Of a DNA stretch of 64,000 nt, positions 34,891 through 43,271 are shown in pieces (within the stretch, counting starts at the first letter, position 1; each line of letters begins with the position of its first letter). Source of the DNA: Alphaproteobacteria bacterium (GTDB taxonomy: Bacteria; Pseudomonadota; Alphaproteobacteria; Micropepsales; Micropepsaceae). A model generated the notes under the pieces. That model saw only the letters and a list, made by a program, of their open reading frames with translations, had not been told where the DNA came from and ran no database searches. The stretch is from the NCBI GenBank assembly GCA_021325375.1, contig JAJPHG010000042.1, positions 62,001 through 126,000 on the forward strand, read 5' to 3'. The position numbers and the translations under genes were made by a program.

Positions 34891-36297
34891 ATGGCGCCGC
34901 TTCCCTCCAACTACGTCCTGCTCACCAACACCACGCCCGACAAGGGCTACGACCTGATCCTCAAGGTCGCGGCCCTGATGCCGGGAGTGCAGTTCCTCGT
35001 CATCGCGAGCCAGTCGCCGCTGGACGACGCGGTGCATGCCTACGAATCGGCGGGGCTCGCCAACGTCACCGCCATCGGGCGCGTGGACGACATGGCGCCG
35101 ATCTACGAAGGCGCGCGCGCCTGCGCGGTGCCGAGCTACCGCTTCCGCGAATCGTTCAGCCGCGTCTGCATCGAGGCGCAGCGCTTCGGCATACCCGTGA
35201 TCGGCTCGGACCGCGGCAACGTGCCCTATCTGCTCGAGCACAGCGGCGTGTCGCTGCCCGAGGAGCCGCAGGCCTGGGCGGCGGAGATCGCGCGCCTCTT
35301 CGACGAGCCGGACTATCACGCCGAGCGCGCGCGCAAGGCGCGCGAGAATTCGCAGCGCTACACCGTCGCGGCGCAAGGCGCGGCGCTGGACGAGCTGGTC
35401 GCGGCCGCGTCGGCGCCGTTCCTGGTCGCGATCGGATCGGGGCTCGGCAACATGCTCCACACCACGCCCCTGATCCGCAACATCGCCAGGCGCCGCGGCG
35501 CGCCCGTCGACGTCGTCGTCGCGGAGGATCACGCGCGCAGCCTGTTCCTGGTGCACGACCCGCGTTACGTGGGCGCGGTCTATTCGCTGAAGCAGGCGGT
35601 GCTGCGCCGCTCCTATGACACAGTATTTGTGACGCATTCCTTCGGCGCCGCGCGCGTCGCCTTCAACGCGCGCCGCGTCGTGTGGTCGCGCGACTGGGAC
35701 AATTTCTCGCCGGACGGCATGCACGAGACGACGTTCAACCTCGAAGCCGCGCGGCGCCTGCTTGCCATCCCCTACGACGAGGCGGACACGCTCGGCTATT
35801 TCTGCGGCGATCTCACCTGGCACAAGCCGGCCGAGCCCCTGATCGGGCTGCACGCCGGCTCGAAGACGGGAAGCTGGACGGTCAAGCGCTGGCCGCACTA
35901 TGCCGAGCTCGCGCACCGCCTGCGCGCGCGCGGGCTTCGCGTCGCCTCCTTCGGCACCTCGGACGAATATGTCGAAGGCACCGAGAACCGCACCGGCGCC
36001 TCGATCGCGGCGATGTGCGAATCGATGCTGGATTGCAGCCATTTCATCGCCAACGACAGCGGCGTGATGAACATCGCCAACGCCTTGGGCATGCCCACGC
36101 TCGCGCTGTTCGCGCCGACCAATCCCGCGACGCGCCTGCCGCTGCGCCCCTCGACCGCGGCGATCGCGCTCGAAAAAGACTGCGCGCCTTGCGAGATCAA
36201 GGACGTCGAGGGCTTCATGCGCGGCCAGTGCCGCTGCATGGCCGAGATCGGCGTCGATCTCGTGGAGGCGGCGCTTCTCGCACGGATGGAGGAATGA
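34891..36297 (+). CDS. Fusion of a GT4 donor-domain half with a GT9 (heptosyltransferase-like) domain
   Basis: 468 residues. Residues 1-170 are only the C-terminal (nucleotide-sugar) half of a GT4 enzyme: VLLTNTTPDKGYDLILKVAA, VTAIGRVDDMAPIYEGARAC and AVPSYRFRESFSRVCIEAQR with the conserved E-x7-E-like region. No acceptor domain precedes it. Residues 175-468 form a GT9-like enzyme (AIGSGLGNMLHTTPLIRNIA, IGLHAGSKTGSWTVKRWPHY, HFIANDSGVMNIANALGMPT). The C-terminal CAPCEIKDVEGFMRGQCRC is Cys-rich. ATG 34891 follows a family F repeat, which may have removed the missing part. The stop overlaps the DUF6165 gene. Confidence 0.85.
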   Translation: MAPLPSNYVLLTNTTPDKGYDLILKVAALMPGVQFLVIASQSPLDDAVHAYESAGLANVTAIGRVDDMAPIYEGARACAVPSYRFRESFSRVCIEAQRFGIPVIGSDRGNVPYLLEHSGVSLPEEPQAWAAEIARLFDEPDYHAERARKARENSQRYTVAAQGAALDELVAAASAPFLVAIGSGLGNMLHTTPLIRNIARRRGAPVDVVVAEDHARSLFLVHDPRYVGAVYSLKQAVLRRSYDTVFVTHSFGAARVAFNARRVVWSRDWDNFSPDGMHETTFNLEAARRLLAIPYDEADTLGYFCGDLTWHKPAEPLIGLHAGSKTGSWTVKRWPHYAELAHRLRARGLRVASFGTSDEYVEGTENRTGASIAAMCESMLDCSHFIANDSGVMNIANALGMPTLALFAPTNPATRLPLRPSTAAIALEKDCAPCEIKDVEGFMRGQCRCMAEIGVDLVEAALLARMEE

Positions 36298-36683
36298 TGC
36301 GCGCCGTCCACATCCCCGTCTCCTACGGCGAGGCCGCCGACCGGATCACGATCCTCACCATCAAGAACGAGCGCCTGCGCGACGAGGCCAAGCTCGACCA
36401 TGTGCGCACCGAGCTCGCGCTGATCTCGGACGCCTTCTTCGCCAACGTCGCGCTCGCCCCCGGCTTCGACGCGCTGTTCGCGGAGCTCAAGGCGGTGAAC
36501 GAGGCCTTGTGGCAGATCGAGGACGACATCCGCGCACGCGAAGCCAAGCGCGATTTCGGCGATGCGTTCGTCGCGCTGGCCCGCGCCGTCTATACGACCA
36601 ACGACCGTCGCGCGCAGATCAAGCGCGCCATCGACGAGCTCTTGGGGTCGGAGCTGAGGGAAGAGAAGTCGTATTCCAAATGA
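36294..36683 (+). CDS. DUF6165 family protein
   Basis: 129 residues from ATG 36294, overlapping the fusion gene by four bases (ATG 36297 is equally possible). HIPVSYGEAADRITILTIKN followed by ERLRDEAKLDHVRTELALI matches DUF6165, small helical proteins often found next to lipopolysaccharide or glycan glycosyltransferases. No catalytic residues known. Translational coupling to the GT4/GT9 fusion suggests it works with that enzyme. A compact family E doublet begins three bases after the stop. Confidence 0.85.
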   Translation: MMRAVHIPVSYGEAADRITILTIKNERLRDEAKLDHVRTELALISDAFFANVALAPGFDALFAELKAVNEALWQIEDDIRAREAKRDFGDAFVALARAVYTTNDRRAQIKRAIDELLGSELREEKSYSK

Positions 36684-36685
36684 CT

Positions 36686-36838
36686 CCCTCTCCCCCACGA
36701 AGTGGGGGAGAGGGTTGGGGTGAGGGGGTGCGCGGCGTAGAGCGCTGGCGGCGTAGAACTCTTCAAGAATTTTTTCTACGCACCGTCGGCACAACCCCCT
36801 CACCCAACCCTCTCCCCCGCTGAAGCGGGGGCGAGGGC
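36686..36838. mobile_element. Compact family E doublet, MITE/REPIN-like, without a gene
   Basis: CCCTCTCCCCCACGAAGTGG with tail GGTTGGGGTGAGGGGG faces the mirrored CCCCCTCACCCAACCCTCTC plus CCCCCGCTGAAGCGGG across about 65 bases. The order and inward orientation are the same as around the DUF559 gene at 29659-30115. Confidence 0.75.
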
Positions 36839-36844
36839 TACTTC

Positions 36845-38224
36845 TTAGCTGTACCGCACCTCCCACCTCAGCATCTTGTGTCCCGTGGGGAACGCGTCGG
36901 TGCTGGCGCGGAAGGTGAAGAAGATGCCGTCCTTGGCGGCGCGGCTGGCGCGCGAATAGGTGAAGCCGGTGCGCGTCTGTGAATGCACGTCGACGTCGAA
37001 GAGATGGGTGAGCGCGGGCCCCGCGGCAGGCGCGGCTTTCGGCATCAGGAACACGCCGGGCATCTTCTCCTGCATCGTCGCGTCCGGCTTGTTGCCGCCT
37101 TGCGTCAAGAAGAAGAAGAACTCCCCCACCTCGACCATGTTGCGGATCTGCCAATGGGCGCGGCCGACGACCTCGGGGCGGATGATGTCGGCGCAGGGGC
37201 TGCGGAAGACGCGCGCGCCCATCGGGGCGTCCTTGATGGCATAGAGGAAATCGTCCGTCCCCCACACCACGTCGTCTCCGGTCCAGGCGAGATCGGTGAG
37301 GCGGAACGACGTGCGCGGATAGAGCGCGCCGTCCATCGGGATCGGTCCGGTATAGGCCGCGGTCACGTCGCGCCAGGTATCGCCGTCGTCCTTCGAGACA
37401 TAGATGCGCGACTCTTCCAGCCCGTCGCCGGAGGTGAGCCACCATTCGCCCTTTTTGCCCGGCCGCGCCTGGAGGAAATGGAAGTGGCGGATGTCCTTGA
37501 CCTCGAACGCGACCTCCCAGTGCTTCCCCTCATCGCGCGAGCGCCACACGCGGCTGGTGTCGCGCTGCCCGGGCGTCGCGTTCGCCACCTCGTAGGGATA
37601 TTCCGCATACATCAGCGTGCCGTCCGCCGCGTCGAGCGAGCGGCAGCCGTGCCAGGGTGACGCCGCGAGATGGTTCGATGCCAGCACCTCCCCCGCCTCG
37701 TTGGCGACCAGGAGGTCGACCGTGCGCGGCTTGGTGAGATCGGGAATGCGGTCGGTGACGAGCAACAGATAGCGGTCCTCGCCGATGCGCTTGACGTGCA
37801 GGATGCGCCGGTCGGCGGCCGGCGCGATCTTGACGTATTTCCAGCTCGTGCCCAGGTCGTGGCTGATGCCGAAGCCGCCCATCGCCGAGGCGAGCACGAG
37901 GTCGGTGGCGCGGCCCTCGCCGTCGGTCACGTGCTCGGCGAACTCCAGATGCGGGCGCGGCGGGATCGCCGGCACGCTGATCGTCACCTCGGCCGTCCGC
38001 GCGGGGTATCCATCGGGCAGATTCACCGTATAGGTGCGCTTGTAAACGGGGATTTCCGCGGCGCGCACGACCTTGCCGCTGACCCCGCGCATCGCGAAGC
38101 GGTTGCCCAATCGCGTGCTGAGCAGGAACTTCTTGACGAGGCCGGGCACGGCGCCCATGCCGTCGCGCTTGACCGCCTTGCGGAACGACGTCGCGAGTTG
38201 CGCGACCCTCTTCAGTCCCGGCAT
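36845..38224 (-). CDS. BNR/sialidase-like beta-propeller protein
   Basis: 459 residues. Repeated Asp-box-like units are visible: GFGISHDLGTSWKYVKIAP, RVWRSRDEGKHWEVAFE and IYVSKDDGDTWRDVTAA. These mark a six- or seven-bladed propeller. The Arg triad of true sialidases is not evident. There is no signal peptide, and the first 60 residues are basic and helical. The gene lies between glycosyltransferase and sulfotransferase genes, so a carbohydrate-related role is likely, but catalysis is unproven. Confidence 0.8.
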   Translation of the reverse strand: MPGLKRVAQLATSFRKAVKRDGMGAVPGLVKKFLLSTRLGNRFAMRGVSGKVVRAAEIPVYKRTYTVNLPDGYPARTAEVTISVPAIPPRPHLEFAEHVTDGEGRATDLVLASAMGGFGISHDLGTSWKYVKIAPAADRRILHVKRIGEDRYLLLVTDRIPDLTKPRTVDLLVANEAGEVLASNHLAASPWHGCRSLDAADGTLMYAEYPYEVANATPGQRDTSRVWRSRDEGKHWEVAFEVKDIRHFHFLQARPGKKGEWWLTSGDGLEESRIYVSKDDGDTWRDVTAAYTGPIPMDGALYPRTSFRLTDLAWTGDDVVWGTDDFLYAIKDAPMGARVFRSPCADIIRPEVVGRAHWQIRNMVEVGEFFFFLTQGGNKPDATMQEKMPGVFLMPKAAPAAGPALTHLFDVDVHSQTRTGFTYSRASRAAKDGIFFTFRASTDAFPTGHKMLRWEVRYS

Positions 38225-38296
38225 GCGCGTTGCGCTCCTTGTCTGGCGCCACTAAGTTCGCAAAGCACGCGCGCAGTCAAGACAACGAAAGCATCC

Positions 38297-39091
38297 GTGG
38301 CGACCTTCTTCATCAACGACAAGCTGGCCGCCCGCGCCAAGGACGAGACCGCGCTGATCGTCCATCCCCATGCCCAGCGCACGGGCGGAAACACGATCCG
38401 CCGGCTCGTGCTGGCGCGCGTCTACGGCCCCGACCGCGTCTACAGCCGCATGTACAAGAAGAACCCGGTGATCTGGAAGGACGTCACCGACGCCGAGCTT
38501 GCGGGCATCCGCGCCTTCGCCGACCATTTCGATTTCCGCGAGAACAAGGTGACGCGCCCGCTGCTGCCCATCGCGGTGCTGCGCCATCCGCTCTATCGCG
38601 CCGTGTCGCTCTATCACTTCGTCAAGCGCAAGAAGAAGCACAAGGACAACACGCTCGCGGCGAGCAACGACCTCGAGACGTTCTATGCGCTCGCCTCGGA
38701 AAAGAACCCGCGCTACTACCGCAACCTCCAATGCCGGCGCATCTGCAACGTCGAGGACGCGCGCGTGGCGCTCGAGACGCTCGACGCGAAGTTCCTCGGC
38801 GTCGGCTTCACCGAGAACCTGCACGACTTCGTGGGCGCGCTGGGCGGCCTGCTCGGCTGGCCCGCGACGGACGTGCGCGACGCCGAGCCCGACGCGCAGC
38901 GCTACGAGAGCGAGGTCACGCCCGCCTTCCGCGAGCGCGTGCTGGCCGACAACGCCGAGGATCTGGTGCTCTACGAGACGATGCGCGGCGGCCCGCCCTA
39001 TACGCTGCCGATGCGCACGCCGCGCGAAGAAGCCCGCACCCTGGTCAACCGCGCCAAGCAATGGGCAAAACGGGTGATGGAGAAGAAGTAG
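38297..39091 (+). CDS. Sulfotransferase family 2-like protein
   Basis: 264 residues from GTG 38297. The PAPS loop is modified to IVHPHAQRTGGNTIRRLVLA, and the 3'-phosphate site reads PIAVLRHPLYRAVSLYHFVK. A lysine-rich stretch (KRKKKHKDN) follows. The C-terminus is basic. It likely sulfates a surface polysaccharide using PAPS from CysD/CysNC encoded 3 kb away. It is divergent from the propeller gene, with 72 bases between starts. Confidence 0.82.
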   Translation: MATFFINDKLAARAKDETALIVHPHAQRTGGNTIRRLVLARVYGPDRVYSRMYKKNPVIWKDVTDAELAGIRAFADHFDFRENKVTRPLLPIAVLRHPLYRAVSLYHFVKRKKKHKDNTLAASNDLETFYALASEKNPRYYRNLQCRRICNVEDARVALETLDAKFLGVGFTENLHDFVGALGGLLGWPATDVRDAEPDAQRYESEVTPAFRERVLADNAEDLVLYETMRGGPPYTLPMRTPREEARTLVNRAKQWAKRVMEKK

Positions 39092-39138
39092 AAAGCGATC
39101 CGCCAGGTATCTAAGCCAGAAACCCGACCGGGATACAC

Positions 39139-39609
39139 TTACGCAGCGAGCCCCTCTTCGGCCCGATGCCACTTTCCATCGTTCTCGAATTCGATAGCTG
39201 TGTCTTGAACGTCGTCCAATTCGCCGAGCAAATTCAGAAACTCCGAAAGAGTTTCATTGCTGCCTTCTATATACTGCTCATACATATATCGAATTATGCG
39301 TTCCTGTGCTGTCGGCCTTTTCCATTGCTTTTCGCGCTTTTCGCGTCGAGCAACCGATTGCTCAGACTCACCCAGCATTCCCGCAAGCCGGCTCTGAGAA
39401 AGTCCAAGTTCTTGACGCAAAAACCGTAGTTCCACGCCAACAAGGCTCCTCTTCTGCCGAACCAGCATTTCTCCGATCGCTCGATGCAGCCCTTGCAGAT
39501 CTTCAATTCGAACAATGCGGCCCCGGGAGGCTTTCTCGATGCTGAATCCATTGCCCAGATAGATATTATCGAGTCCACACGCGGTGTACTTGAATCTCTT
39601 CTCTGCCAT
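39139..39609 (-). CDS. Helix-turn-helix antitoxin-like regulator
   Basis: 156 residues from ATG 39609, preceded by a strong AAAGGAGG. The HTH is at about residues 58-85: LRFLRQELGLSQSRLAGMLG followed by ESEQSVARREK. The N-terminus (KRFKYTACGLDNIYLGNGF) resembles the metal-free domain of antitoxins paired with DUF4258 toxins. The gene follows the frameshifted DUF4258 gene by 12 bases, a toxin-first order. It would repress from the palindromes at 39942-39988. Low GC marks the whole block as acquired. Confidence 0.82.
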   Translation of the reverse strand: MAEKRFKYTACGLDNIYLGNGFSIEKASRGRIVRIEDLQGLHRAIGEMLVRQKRSLVGVELRFLRQELGLSQSRLAGMLGESEQSVARREKREKQWKRPTAQERIIRYMYEQYIEGSNETLSEFLNLLGELDDVQDTAIEFENDGKWHRAEEGLAA

Positions 39610-39621
39610 GCAGCCTCCTTT

Positions 39622-39938
39622 CTAGTACGCGGTGATTACCGTCGTACATCTCCGCTCGACATCAATCCCAACCACCGCATGCACCACTTTTCCGGCCACT
39701 ACCTTTCTCAAAACACAGACCCAGTCGCCATGCTCCTCGCTGAAATCGGGGCCGGTTTTAATGATGCCCTTTTCCAAGGCGCGAGGACTTGACCGTCAAC
39801 TATGCCTCTCTCGTCCATTTGCTCAATCGCGTGGTCCGTCCATCCAAGGCGCGACGTATCTTCGAAGCACTCGCGAATTATCGCTTCGGCGCCCTCGCGC
39901 GTGAGCCGAACCTTCAGAGGGACGATCTTCGCCGCCAT
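39622..39938 (-). pseudogene. DUF4258 (toxin-like) gene with a -1 frameshift
   Basis: Frame 1 from ATG 39938 encodes 52 residues ending TDHAIEQMDERGIVDGQVL. Near 39783 the family sequence continues in the other frame as RALEKGIIKTGPDFSEEHGD, then WVCVLRKVVAGKVVHAVVGI and DVERRCTTVITAY, stopping at TAG 39622. Together this is a complete 105-residue DUF4258 protein, the fold of RelE/BrnT-like mRNA-cleaving toxins. Insertion of one C at GTCCTC|GCGCC would restore VLRALEKG. No slippery heptamer is present, so a deletion or sequencing error is more likely than programmed frameshifting. Confidence 0.85.
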
Positions 39939-39941
39939 CAA

Positions 39942-39958
39942 CCTATCAATATGATAGG
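39942..39958. promoter_or_regulatory. Palindromic operator 1 of the DUF4258/HTH pair
   Basis: CCTATCA-ATA-TGATAGG, perfect 7-base arms immediately upstream of the DUF4258 ATG at 39938. Likely antitoxin binding site. Confidence 0.7.
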
Positions 39959-39963
39959 AGCAA

Positions 39964-39988
39964 ACGACCTGTCAAGTTGATAGGTCGT
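39964..39988. promoter_or_regulatory. Palindromic operator 2 of the DUF4258/HTH pair
   Basis: ACGACCTGTCAA-G-TTGATAGGTCGT, 12-base arms with one mismatch, sharing the TATCAA/TTGATA core with operator 1. Cooperative binding is plausible. Confidence 0.7.
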
Positions 39989-40025
39989 CAGCGCGCTGAT
40001 GCGGCGTTTGTTCGGCCGCTCTTGT

Positions 40026-42005
40026 TCAGCCCACTCCCCGCCCCGCCGTCAGATAGCTCCTTGTCGCAGCACCGATCCAGTAGTCCAGGATGGAGCCGAG
40101 ATCGAGCGCGACCGCGCCGCGCTTCTTGGCTTCCTGGATGATCACCTTGCCGGCGTAACCCGCGCCGACGATCACCAACCGGCCCGCGAGGTCATCGGGA
40201 AGTTTCGCGATCGTCTCGTCGAGCACTTCGGGCAGGATCTTCGGGCCCATTTCGCTCATGCCGAAGCTCGCGAGCGAGGCATGGCGCGGCGGCACGACGA
40301 TGTTCAGCGAAAGCCGCATCACCTCGGACAGCCGCGCATGGCATGACACCGCGACGATGCCGTCCACGCCCTCGGTCAGAGCGCGATAGAGATCCCACTT
40401 CTCCAGATCGTGCTGGATATGCGCCGAGGTCACGAGATCTCGCTTTCCCGCGAGCGCGCCGCCCGCTTCCAGTGCGCGCATCACGGTGGCGAGCCCGCGG
40501 CCGCCGCGCGTGGACCCGAGAAAATCGCGCCGCTCCGGGCGCACGTCGCGCAGCAGGCGCTCGAGCGTGGGCACGCCCAGCACGTCGGCGCCCTGCATCG
40601 CGGCGAGCACGCGCGCGCCCAGCGCCGCGCGCGATTGCGCGTCGAGGGTGCGGCCCCACCACACGATCTCGCGCTCGGCCGCGTCGGCGTCGAAGTGGCG
40701 CGCGATGCCGGGCGCGTAGGAGAGCGCGTTGCTCTCGGCGTCGCCGACGCGGATCATCGACCAGGGTGCGCGGGCGGCAAGCTTCGCACGCACCTCTTCG
40801 ACGAAGCGCTCGCACTGGCGCCTGTCGATGTCGGTGTCGCAGAGCGTGCCGTCGAGCATATCGATGGCGCGTTCGAGAAAATCCTTCGCCGCCGGATCGC
40901 ATTGCGTGTGGCGCAGCATCGCGCGCGTCCGCGGCGCCGACGCGACCGGAGCCCGCGCGAAATCGGCGAAGACGATGCGGCTGAGCCTGAGCGCGAGACG
41001 GCGATAGTCCGACGTTCCGCGGAAGCGCTTCAGGAACGTGCGCACGAGCGCACGGATCTCGCCTCCATCCGCACTCATGTTCACCAGGCCGACGACGAAG
41101 TTCGCGTCGCTGGCGCGCAGCAAGGTGCCGGCGAAGAGATCGTCGAGCAGCGCCCGCGCCTCGTCGCGCCTGCCGTCGCGCAGCGCCGCGTGGAGGTATT
41201 TGCGCAGGAAATCGGCGTTGCCGGGGAACGCCGCGTGCGCGTCCTTCCAGAATTCGCTGTGGCCTTTCTCCGGCGCGCGCTCGGCCAGCAATTGGCCTTC
41301 CAGCCGCAAGCCGTTCTGCGGATCGCTCGCCTTCAGCTTCGCGATCAGGCCTTGGCACGCCGAAAAATCGCGCGCGGCGATGAGGGCGGCGCCGTAGTCG
41401 CGCCAAAACGCGCTCTCCTGCGGGAACTTCTCGGTCAGGGCCCGGCGCTGGCGCACGGCTTCGGCGAGATCGCCCTTGGCGGTCGCGATCTCGGCAAGCA
41501 GGGCGATGGCGGTGGGATTGTCGGGCGCGACCATGGCGAGCTTGGTCGCGCAATCCCGCGCGCCGTCGAGATCGCCGTCGGCGATCATCAGCCGCCCCAG
41601 CCGGATCAGCGCCTGGCCGCGGGTCGGCTGAAGCTCCAGCACCCGGCGCCATTGCGCGAGCGCCTCCGCCGTGTCGCCGCGCTCCTCGGCCAGGCGGGCC
41701 TGCACGGTCGGGCCGTTCTCGTCCTGCGGCCAGTCGGCGACGATCTGCGCCGCCAGCCCCGCCGCCTCGTCGAATTTCCCGTTATAGACGAGCACTTGGG
41801 CCAGCCCGATCACCGAGGCGCGCTCGCCCGGCTCGTCCGCCAAGGCCTGGCGCCACAGGCTCTCGGCCAGGGCCCAGTTCTTCTGCTGCTGGGCGGTGCG
41901 CGCGTTTTGCCGCAGTTGGGCGCCTTTGCGGCGCTCGAACGCATGGCCGGCCTTCTCCGCGGCCTTGAACAGCGCGTCGTGGGGGTTGCGAGGTTTGCGG
42001 ATCAT
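40026..42005 (-). CDS. TPR protein with GT-D (DUF1792)-like glycosyltransferase domain
   Basis: 659 residues from ATG 42005 (ATG 42029 gives eight more). The N-terminal 330 residues are tetratricopeptide repeats (ALAESLWRQALADEPGERAS, ALAQWRRVLELQPTRGQALI). The C-terminal 250 residues contain MIRVGDAESNALSYAPG, the Asp-x-Glu signature of GT-D enzymes, and end VIVGAGYAGKVIIQEAKKRG and ALDLGSILDYWIG, where the family ends. GT-D enzymes add glucose to glycoprotein glycans in streptococci. Here the activity is inferred from fold and motif only. Confidence 0.8.
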   Translation of the reverse strand: MIRKPRNPHDALFKAAEKAGHAFERRKGAQLRQNARTAQQQKNWALAESLWRQALADEPGERASVIGLAQVLVYNGKFDEAAGLAAQIVADWPQDENGPTVQARLAEERGDTAEALAQWRRVLELQPTRGQALIRLGRLMIADGDLDGARDCATKLAMVAPDNPTAIALLAEIATAKGDLAEAVRQRRALTEKFPQESAFWRDYGAALIAARDFSACQGLIAKLKASDPQNGLRLEGQLLAERAPEKGHSEFWKDAHAAFPGNADFLRKYLHAALRDGRRDEARALLDDLFAGTLLRASDANFVVGLVNMSADGGEIRALVRTFLKRFRGTSDYRRLALRLSRIVFADFARAPVASAPRTRAMLRHTQCDPAAKDFLERAIDMLDGTLCDTDIDRRQCERFVEEVRAKLAARAPWSMIRVGDAESNALSYAPGIARHFDADAAEREIVWWGRTLDAQSRAALGARVLAAMQGADVLGVPTLERLLRDVRPERRDFLGSTRGGRGLATVMRALEAGGALAGKRDLVTSAHIQHDLEKWDLYRALTEGVDGIVAVSCHARLSEVMRLSLNIVVPPRHASLASFGMSEMGPKILPEVLDETIAKLPDDLAGRLVIVGAGYAGKVIIQEAKKRGAVALDLGSILDYWIGAATRSYLTAGRGVG

Positions 42006-42132
42006 CTTTCGCGCGGACGCCGCACACATTATAAGGCGCCCTTCGCGAGTTAAGGATAAACGCGAAGCGGTTGCAAGTTTGCGTTTGGATTCAGCAATAT
42101 AGGGTCTCTCACCCAGGGGCGTCACACATCTC

Positions 42133-43041
42133 ATGACAAGTTCGCGTCTGTCGCATTTGAAGCGCCTGGAGGCCGAGAGCATCCACATCATCCGCGAGGT
42201 GGCGGCCGAGTTCCGCAACCCGGTGATGCTCTACTCCATCGGCAAGGATTCCGGGGTGATGCTGCACCTGGCGGTGAAGGCGTTCTATCCCTCCAAGCCG
42301 CCCTTCCCGCTGATGCATGTCGACACGACGTGGAAATTCAAGGAGATGATCAAGTTCCGCGACGAGACCGTGAAGCGGCTGGGTCTCGAGTTGATCGTCT
42401 ACACCAACCAGGACGGCGTGAAGCGGGGCATCAACCCGTTCGCCTCCGGCTCGTCGCTGCACACCCAGGTGATGAAGACCGAGGCGCTCAAGCAGGCGCT
42501 GGACAAATACGGCTTCGACGCGGCCTTCGGCGGGGCGCGCCGCGACGAGGAGAAGTCCCGCGCCAAGGAGCGCGTGTTCTCCTTCCGCAACGCCCAGCAC
42601 GCCTGGGACCCCAAGAGCCAGCGTCCCGAGCTCTGGCGCACCTACAACACGCGCGTGAACAAGGGCGAGAGCATCCGCGTCTTCCCGCTGTCGAACTGGA
42701 CCGAGCTCGACATCTGGCAATACACGATGATGGAGCAGCTCCCCATCGTGCCGCTCTATTTCGCCGCCAAGCGCCCGATCGTGATGCGCGACGGCGCGAT
42801 GATCATGGTCGACGACGAGCGCATGCCTTTGCGCGACGGCGAGACGCCCGAGATGAAGATGGTGCGGTTCCGCACCTTGGGCTGCTATCCGCTCACCGGC
42901 GCGGTCGAGTCGTCCGCGGTGACCTTGGAAGAGATCGTCGCCGAGATGTTCACTGCCCGCACCTCCGAACGCCAGGGCCGCGTCATCGACCACGACGAGA
43001 ACGCGTCGATGGAGAAGAAGAAGAAGGAGGGGTATTTTTAG
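42133..43041 (+). CDS. cysD: Sulfate adenylyltransferase subunit 2
   Basis: 302 residues. RNPVMLYSIGKDSGVMLHLA is the PP-loop that forms adenosine-5'-phosphosulfate from ATP and sulfate. Later FDAAFGGARRDEEKSRAKER and LFPLSNWTELDIWQY-like FPLSNWTELDIWQYTM are family signatures, and the Lys-rich C-terminus (SMEKKKKEGYF) is normal. It pairs with the GTPase CysN encoded downstream, where a nested repeat separates the two genes. Confidence 0.97.
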   Translation: MTSSRLSHLKRLEAESIHIIREVAAEFRNPVMLYSIGKDSGVMLHLAVKAFYPSKPPFPLMHVDTTWKFKEMIKFRDETVKRLGLELIVYTNQDGVKRGINPFASGSSLHTQVMKTEALKQALDKYGFDAAFGGARRDEEKSRAKERVFSFRNAQHAWDPKSQRPELWRTYNTRVNKGESIRVFPLSNWTELDIWQYTMMEQLPIVPLYFAAKRPIVMRDGAMIMVDDERMPLRDGETPEMKMVRFRTLGCYPLTGAVESSAVTLEEIVAEMFTARTSERQGRVIDHDENASMEKKKKEGYF

Positions 43042-43059
43042 ATGCTAAAATACACCTCC

Positions 43060-43250
43060 ATGGCCGGGCTTGACCCGGCCACCCAGCCAGCGAGCGTCAG
43101 CGAGCGAAGCGAATCCGTGATGGTTCACGCGGAGACGCGGAGTGCGCGGGGTTCTTTTTCTTCTCCGCGTCCCCCGCGTCTCCGCGTGAAATCCTTTCTT
43201 GTGCCCGCTGACGCGGACACGCTGGGTGGCCGGGTCAAGCCCGGCCATGG
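43060..43250. repeat. Family A (GGCCGGG variant) doublet enclosing a family B hairpin
   Basis: CATGGCCGGGCTTGACCCGG CCACCCAG is mirrored by CTGGGTGGCCGGGTCAAGCC CGGCCATGG. A family B hairpin lies inside the loop. The unit fills the cysD-cysNC gap. Confidence 0.9.
43124..43190. repeat. Family B extragenic palindrome, copy 3
   Basis: TTCACGCGGAGACGCGGAG and the complement CCCGCGTCTCCGCGTGAA around GGGTTCTTTTTCTTC. Nested in the family A variant. Confidence 0.88.
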
Positions 43251-43271
43251 TGACTTGTTTACAGGTTTGAC

